From positions 4,650,001-4,714,000 of the forward strand of contig NC_071331.1 of NCBI RefSeq assembly GCF_010183535.1: DNA of 64,000 bases. The letters are read 5' to 3'. The position numbers and the translations under genes are program-made. Shown in pieces: positions 58,101 through 64,000 of the stretch (position 1 is its first letter; every line of letters starts with the position of its first letter). The notes beneath the pieces are model-generated. The model was not told the DNA's origin and made no database searches. It worked only from the letters and a program-made list of their open reading frames with translations. The stretch comes from Caenorhabditis remanei (taxonomy: Eukaryota > Nematoda > Chromadorea > Rhabditida > Rhabditidae).

Positions 58101-58584
58101 TAATATTAAAAAAGATTTAAAAAATTCAAAATGTCTACCAACCAGAATATAATAGTTTCTGTAAATTTACGTCGTGTACAAAACAGTTTTATACGTAAAA
58201 AAGTTTGTCGATGACATCCTATATTGTCGGGTTTTTATGTTTCATTGCGGTGTTCTGCAAATAATTGGAAATTTATGATTGTGTTTCACTACTGACACAA
58301 AGTAATAAGTCAGTGAAATAACAGTAATAGTTTGAATATCGTCTTCAAAATCTTCCCTGCCATGCAATAACATGTTCTTCTATTTTGAACACAAAAATCC
58401 GAAAAATCCTTTTTTCATTCTTCTCAAAATCCAAATAATTATAGTTTGCCCTGCTGATTCGGCTGCCGTTAGCCAGTTCCGTGGCACCTCGTCGCTGCTA
58501 TCTAAATTAATATCTCAATTTTGCCGTCGGGATATCCACGGAACAGATTTCAACGTGTTGAAAATTCAAATGTTTTCAATATCC

Positions 58585-59392
58585 ACTGTTTTTTTTAGAA
58601 TAATAGTCATTTTTTGTTTCCAAAGTTGTTAGGTTCCGGATTCATGAAATCGGGATCAATATGAGAAAAAGAGAAGAACTCTCCAAGTTTCGATTTGAGA
58701 TGAATAGCCATATCTTGAAACTGAAATGAAATTCCCAGTTTCAGATGCATTTTAAGAGTGAAGTCAATTCAATTTTCATTTGATACGTTGTATTTTCAAA
58801 CTGTTTTAACTGTGTATCGCATACTCAATTCTGAATTTTCTTAAATTAAAGTAATGGAACAGGAAATCTGAAAACTTGAACCACGCAGTTTTGACTTTTT
58901 CACTTCATTTCTTTTCAAGAATTTCCTGTGATGGAATTTCAAAAATCGTATTCGAACCGATTTCGTTTTCCTGGAAGTTGACCTCATAACCTTTTCAATT
59001 CCAATATCTCATCCTGAACAAGAATCCATCCTATTAAAAATGACATCCATTCAAAACAAATCTCAATTTTCCATCTTTCTATTCCTTTTGTTTCAATTCT
59101 CAATTCTTCCCCCGAAATTCTCAATTCTTCCGAGAACCGTCTACCTGATCTACCGTTCTCATCTATAAGACCCTCCCTCTCTTTATTTTTTTTCACCGCC
59201 GGATAATAAAAGAGACTAGAATTCTATTTTTCAGGGGTAGAACGAACTAGGACACTGACACCATCTATTTTCATTTAATATGGTGAGTTTCCGGTGGTTT
59301 CACCTACAAAGAGTATCTACATAAAATCTGTTTCAACATAGTCATTTTATACATTTTTTATACACATTTTATTATCAGTCAATTATTTTTAG
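58585..59392 (+). promoter_or_regulatory. Upstream region of the first methyltransferase-like gene
   Basis: A CT-rich tract (about 58990-59190) precedes GGATAATAAAAGAG (59201), then an ATG at 59280 directly followed by the donor GTGAGT. The next acceptor (TTTTTAG, 59392) is in phase with it, so this could be a start-codon-only first exon, as in the eEF2 gene here, or an untranslated exon. No other gene seen. Confidence 0.35.
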
Positions 59393-61135
59393 ATGTGCCG
59401 CTCAAAAATGATCTACAGTCAGTCCACTATTATAATCAGTTTGCTTGCATGCATACTGATCATAAACATATTGAGTTGCTTCTCAGTATTCAGGTTGGGT
59501 AAGTGTTTTCACTGTTTTGGATTCTTCTTAAATCTGAAAATTTTTAAATTTTTTTATTAATTTTTCTATTGTTTCTTGTTTAGAACAAAAATTCGAAGCC
59601 GACGAGTTAATTGATATCTACAACCCTAATGCCTTGAAAGACCTCCGTGCGAAGTACAATTTGAAGGCGGATAAGTACAGTCTGGAATTGTCTCAAGTGG
59701 CTCGGGGAGCAGATCACAAGAGATTCTTTGGAAAAGTGAAATTGGAAGCATTCTGTGCGATAAAAGAAAGGATAGGAGATGTTGATGATGGAGGGAAATA
59801 TGTTTGTAATCCAAGAGCAGTCAGGAAAGATAATTGCACGTAAGTTTTGAAAAATAGTGGAGTGTGATAGAATGGTATTCGAACAATGATCTGAAAAATA
59901 ATTTTTTATTTCGAGACAATAACCAATACTCAGTTTTACCAAATTTACTTCTGACCTTCTCGAAACACAAACTCTTTTTCAGTTTTTTCAAAATTATTTT
60001 TTCTTACAAATTTTTCGATCTATATCTCTCTCGGACAACCAGTCTGGAAGCATCAAAAACACTGAGACGATTTTTCGGATTCATGTTCAGAAGAGTATCT
60101 TGATTCGACATCTCTTCCTGCCATTCTCCCACTGAATAGAACAACAAAATAGACAATCATGTTTTAATTCACACAGGAAGAAAATTGAAGATGCTTTGAA
60201 CTCCTGATAGGAATTTTATTACCTATTAAGTTTTGACCGTTTCAAGCAGTTCAGAAATACGCAGTGACTTTTTATCGAGAATGCATTATCACCCTTACCT
60301 TGTTACGATTGGAAAATTGAATGTCTTTTGAATTTCAATTGGAAATTCCAAAATCATTCATTTCATTAATTTGTATTAGCGATTTCCAATCACTCACTTC
60401 TGTGAACTAAGAGTGATTTTTTCTCGATTTTTGAAACGGTTCAGTTTTGACTAAATTTCAGTGCTCCACAGTGACTTTTTATCAAGAATATACGATCATT
60501 ATCTATGACATTGTTTTAATAAAACTCAAATCCATTGCAGACTAATCTCCCTTGGCCTCAACAATGCAATTTCCTATGACCAGCACATACAGAATGTGAC
60601 AGGAGGACATTGTAGAATACTTGGAGCTGATAAGGATTCACAGAACATAACAATTCAAGAGGATTATGAAAGAATAAATGGACAACTGTTTGTTGGAATG
60701 ATTCCGAATGAAATATCCATTTCGAGTATGCTGAAAAAAACAGAGAGAAGAGAAGTTGAGTTATTGAAGATCGATATTGAAGGAGGGGAGCATGAGGGTC
60801 TAGAGCCATTCATCAGGGAGTATCGAGTTTGTCAGGTAAGAGCATTTCACCATCCGAAAAATTATACAGAAAAACGTTTCTTTTCCAGATCTTCATAGAA
60901 GTCCATGGAACCCCATCTGAACATCTGAAAATGCTGCAAACCATGGCAAAGTGAGAATCTATTCTCCAGATTTCAAAAAATCCAACGTTTTTCCAGATAC
61001 AACTTCCGAATCTTCAACGTGGAACCCAATCCTTACTGTTTCAATTGTTGTGAATACAGTCTGATTCAGGACAGTTGTATGGATCAATATGGAGTGTATC
61101 CGTTGGTTCCGATTGTGCCGAAAATTGAATTTTAG
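59393..61135 (+). CDS. Membrane-anchored methyltransferase-like protein, copy A
   Basis: Five exons join in frame: 59393-59498, 59584-59839, 60541-60835, 60889-60950 and 60997-61135, giving 285 residues (280 from the second ATG at 59408, the start conserved in copy B). The N-terminus (TIIISLLACILIINILSCFS) is an uncleaved signal-anchor, so the body is probably lumenal or extracellular. The body has LISLGLNNAISYDQ (SAM-binding glycine motif region), LLKIDIEGGEHEGLEPF, IFIEVHG and FRIFNVEPNPYCFNCCEYSL. These are landmarks of the METTL24-like or FkbM-related methyltransferase domain (Pfam Methyltransf_21/22), a family expanded in nematodes. Substrate is unknown. It is the first of a tandem array on the plus strand, 0.7 kb before copy B. 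Confidence 0.85.
59985..60145 (-). other. Antisense conserved open segment in intron of copy A
   Basis: On the minus strand the intron 59840-60540 contains QDTLLNMNPKNRL and ASRLVVRERYRSKNL. The same segment stands in the matching intron of copy B (62400-62545), open over a longer stretch. Copy A has a small deletion that breaks the frame near 60105. This may be an exon of a nested antisense gene or a transposon remnant. Confidence 0.3.
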
Positions 61136-61843
61136 GTTATCAAGTTGTTTGACAAGTGTGATAAATTTATTTTTCTGATCCTCTGAAAATGTTCTCCCGC
61201 TTTTAATAATTATGTTTCTACATCATGCCATGTAAGCTAGCGAGTTGTATGTTCCAGTATTTTTATTCAACAATTTTCAAATCATCTATGTCTATTAATC
61301 TATGTGACCATTGTACCTGCGTGTTTTATGTTTCAGCGGTATTCAAAATCTTCAAGGCTGAATCTAAGTGACCAAGATCCAAAAAAATAAACTCACTGCT
61401 AGTATTTCGTGACAAAATAATTGCGAAACAGTAACATATTTATAAATTATAATAGTGATCACTCTCAGTATTCACAGTCATTTCCAAATAAAAAACAAAA
61501 AATAAAAACAACCGTTTTAATAAGAATTTCAAATACAAGCAGTTTTCATTTGAAACTTTAAATATTTTACATAATTTATTTTTCCAAAAATATAGAAAAC
61601 TATTATAGGAAGGGCCGCACCCATTATATTCTAGGCCACTGAAGTGTTGAGATATTGGAAAACGAAGGGTGTGTCTCGGGTGGTTCCGTTACTTTTTTTC
61701 AGTTTATTTGACCTACAAAATTCGTATAAAAATTGGAGAACAAGCTGACATATTCAGAATTTTTCTGTTTCATTTTCTTTCTGTTTTCTCAAGATTTTAC
61801 AAGAAAAATATTAAGCCTCTCCTTTCAGTTTGTTCCTTTAAAA
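61136..61843 (+). promoter_or_regulatory. Promoter region of methyltransferase-like copy B
   Basis: A block from about 61610 (GGGCCGCACCCATTATATTC, TGTGTCTCGGGTGGTTCCGT) leads to TATAAA at 61725-61730. A CTTTCAG acceptor ends at 61828, 15 bp before the ATG, as for a spliced leader or 5' exon. The same block recurs at 63850-64000, ahead of the inferred third copy. GCGAAACAGTAAC lies at about 61421, and its counterpart at about 63689. Confidence 0.55.
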
Positions 61844-63359
61844 ATGATCTACAGTCAGCCTACTATCTTTATCATCTTCCTTTTATGTTTCTTGATCATA
61901 AATATCGTGATTTGCTCCTTGATATTTAGGAAAGGTGAGTTTTCATAACATAATGTTCCATTTCAATACCGAAACTTCTAGAAAAACATTTCGAAGCTGA
62001 TAAGATGATTGATGTCTACAACCCGAATGCTCTGAAAGAGCTCCGTGCAAAATTTAATCTAAAAGCAGATAAGTATAGTCAGGAATTGTCTCAAGTGGCT
62101 AGAGGAGCAGATCACAAGAGATTCTTTGGAAAAGTGAAATTGGAAGCATTCTGTGCAATAAAAGAAAGGATAGGTGATGTCGATGATGGAGGGAAATATG
62201 CTTGTAATCCAAGAGCAGTTAGGAAGGATAATTGCACGTGAGTTCGGAAAAATAGCGGGATTCGGATTTAAAATGTAGGCCTCAAATCAGAAATGTTAAT
62301 TTCAATGTTTCTAAACAGTAATTTTTGAAATTTCACCAACTCTACTTATGACCAATTTCAATCTAGAAACTAATCACAGTGTGTTTCGAAACTATTTTCT
62401 TTTTCAATTTTTTCGATCTATATCTCTCTCGGACAACCAGTCTGGAGGCATCAATGTACACACAAAGACGATTTTTCGGATTCATGTTCAGAAGAGTATC
62501 TGGATTCAACATCTTCCTGCCATTCTCCCACTGAATAGAACAACAGAATAGACAGTTCGGTTTAAATTCACGAGGGAATATTGAAGATTTTTTGAGACTT
62601 CTGATGGGAATTTCATCAAAATTGAGTAATAACTGGTATTCTTTCATTTAAGAAACAGGTCCAGTTTTTATTGTTTCAATACGTTTAGAAATCCCTTGTG
62701 ACGTTTTATCAAGAATTCTCTTCAATCATTGAGCACGTTTTAAAAATAAACATAAACTCATTGCAGACTAATCTCCCTTGGCCTCAACAATGCAATTTCC
62801 TATGACCAACACATTCAAAATGTGACAGTAGGACATTGTAGGATACTTGGAGCTGATAAGGATCCACAGAACATTACAATTCAAGAGGACTATGAGAGAA
62901 TAAATGGACAATTGTTTGTTGGAATGATTCCGAATGAAATATCCATTACGAGTATGCTGAAAAAGGCAGAGAGAAGAGAAGTTGAGCTATTGAAGATTGA
63001 TATTGAAGGAGGGGAGCATGAGGGTCTAGAGCCATTCATCAGGGAGTATCGAGTTTGTCAGGTAGGGGATTTCAGCTCCACAGAAATTTGAAACACTGTG
63101 AAACATTTCCAGATCTTCATAGAAGTCCACGGAACCCCATCTGAACATCTGAAAATGTTGCAAACCATGGCAAACTGAGAAACTATTCTCCAGATTTTAG
63201 AAAAAATCCAACATTTCCAGATACAACTTCCGAATCTTCAACGTGGAACCCAATCCATACTGTTTCAATTGTTGTGAATACAGTCTGATTCAGGATAGTT
63301 GTATGGATCAATATGGAGTGTATCCGTTGGTTCCGATTGTGCCGAAAGTTGAATTTTAA
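61844..63359 (+). pseudogene. Methyltransferase-like protein, copy B, truncated by a lost splice donor
   Basis: Exons parallel copy A exactly in length: 61844-61934, 61982-62237, 62767-63061, 63113-63174 and 63221-63359. The protein keeps the signal-anchor, SLGLNNAISYDQ and KIDIEGGEHEGLEPF. Over the 98 residues of exon 3 it differs from copy A at four (VGHC, DPQN, SITSM, KKAER). The donor after 63174, GTGAG in copy A, is CTGAG here. Read-through gives MAN then TGA (63176-63178), so the product would end at 235 residues, missing about 45 C-terminal residues including VEPNPYCFNCC. The last exon is still intact and followed by AATAAA (63384-63389), showing the loss is recent. Either it is a new pseudogene, or a shortened enzyme, or another donor is used. 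Confidence 0.8.
62400..62545 (-). other. Antisense conserved open segment in intron of copy B
   Basis: Minus-strand frame in intron 62238-62766 reads WENGRKMLNPDTLLNMNPKN then RLCVYIDASRLVVRERYRSK, preceded by an ATTCAG acceptor-like site (about 62533). It is homologous to the segment in copy A (59985-60145). It looks more coding-like than typical intron sequence, but start and partner exons were not found. No family assigned. Confidence 0.35.
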
Positions 63360-63389
63360 GTTATCCAATTGTTTGACAAGTTTAATAAA

Positions 63390-63839
63390 TTTACTTTTTC
63401 TGAACTTCACACTTCATAAAACAAACCAATTGTTCTGCAAATGTTCCCAATGTTGTTCCAGTGGTTCGAACGTAGTTCCTGGTAAAAGTTATAATATCTT
63501 CCTCACCAACATCTTGACCTCTTTTACTGACTATTGTTTACAGCTTCTCAAAATGTGTTCAAGAGCAGATTGCCACTTGAAACTGCTGAAAACGCACTCT
63601 AAAGCTCAAAACAGTTCAACCCTGAATTTAAGTGATCAGCAAACAAATTAATGAACTCACTGCTAGTGTTCCGTTACAAAATATTAGCGAAACAGTAACT
63701 TTGCCATTGTCATTATGGGATCACTCTCAGTTTTCATAACCAATACCTCAGAAAATAAAAACAACCGTTTCATTAGGAATATCAAATACAAGCTAATCTC
63801 ACTTTCTACTTTTCCAAAATTCTCAAAATTAATTTTTCC
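63390..63839. other. Spacer between methyltransferase copies B and C
   Basis: Largely parallels 61170-61600 downstream of copy A (shared: TGAACTCACTGCTAGT-type sequence, GCGAAACAGTAAC, GATCACTCTCAGT, ACAACCGTTT). About 63420-63610 has no counterpart there; no gene is supported. Confidence 0.45.
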
Positions 63840-64000
63840 AAAAAAACATAGAATGGCCGCACCCGTTGTATTCTAGGTCAGTGAAGTGGTGAGATAATGG
63901 AAATCGAAGGGTGTGTCTCGGTTGGTTCCGTTACTTTTTTTCAATTTAATTGACCTACAAAAGTCGTATAAACATTGGAGAACAAGCTGACATATTCAGA
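63840..64000 (+). promoter_or_regulatory. Promoter of a third tandem copy, continuing off the right edge
   Basis: Matches 61600-61760 closely: GGCCGCACCCGTTGTATTCT, AAGGGTGTGTCTCGGTTGGT, TATAAA at 63967-63972, then GGAGAACAAGCTGACATATT up to the window end. In copy B this block ends about 85 bp before the ATG. A third methyltransferase-like gene is therefore expected just outside. The repeat period is about 2.24 kb. Confidence 0.75.

Larger units (their letters stand above)
54100..58580. repeat. Recurring 170-bp module (TGCCGTTAGCC ... TTGCCGTCGGGATAT)
   Basis: Four full copies lie at about 54105-54255, 54795-54955, 55735-55905 and 58400-58560; a partial copy is at about 55625-55665. Each has, in order, AATAATTATAGTTTGCCCTG, a GATTTC(A/G)CTGCCGTTAGCC block, TATCTAAATTTCAATC and TGCCGTCGGGATAT(C/T)CA, then GAAACAGATTTCAACRTGTY in most. 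Flanking sequence is partly duplicated too (for example 55200-55560 and 58140-58360), so the array arose by segmental duplication, but the module is better conserved than its surroundings. On the minus strand one block can be read as GYPDGKIEI; no long frame is shared. Confidence 0.7.

Noticed and set aside
59280..63359. Operon of the two methyltransferase-like genes
   Set aside because: The 0.7-kb spacing with its own TATA-bearing promoter for copy B, and a repeat of that promoter before the next copy, argue for separate transcription units.

Overview
The window is nuclear DNA from a nematode, almost certainly a Caenorhabditis species. It is AT-rich, with introns mostly of 45-60 bp that end in TTTCAG. 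Several gene starts lie just behind a TTTCAG acceptor, as expected for SL trans-splicing. The gene content also fits: a nuclear hormone receptor, a serpentine chemoreceptor, a divergent T-box factor, an EF-2 and a tandem pair of membrane-anchored methyltransferase-like genes. The density of repeats, tandem duplications and decayed copies suggests a fast-evolving chromosome arm rather than a conserved centre.

Layout. 1-2130 (minus): gag-protease part of an LTR retrotransposon, cut by the left edge, with a probable LTR and primer-binding site. 2640-4497: a duplicated promoter-like segment split by a 1.16 kb hAT-type foldback element. 4595-10053 (plus): complete nuclear hormone receptor whose hinge was made by tandem exon duplication and whose 3.56 kb intron holds a nest of four hAT-like elements. 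10054-16600: no convincing gene. 16670-17252 (minus): small charged coiled-coil gene. 17814-20839: foldback and MITE elements within a tandem duplication. 21346-24102 (plus): Sru-type 7TM receptor, followed by decayed copies of its own exon 2. 26.1-29.4 kb: tandem duplication and large palindromes. 29534-30976 (minus): T-box gene. 32.4-37.5 kb: more foldbacks, including a 1.86 kb near-perfect inverted repeat. 37727-42405 (minus): full-length eEF2 gene. 44-53 kb: MITEs, foldbacks and a segmental duplication. 53.9-58.6 kb: a roughly 170 bp module in four or more copies, with gene debris between them. 59393-64000 (plus): two methyltransferase-like genes plus the promoter of a third copy leaving the window.

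The genes do not form an operon or an evident pathway. The strongest patterns are structural. Ten or more non-autonomous elements have 8-bp target-site duplications that can be read directly. Long inverted repeats could produce double-stranded RNA. Recent tandem duplications show exons and genes being made and lost, including a GT-to-CT donor change that truncates the second methyltransferase copy. Exon coordinates were read by eye from frame continuity and splice consensus. Family names come from motif recognition, without database searches.
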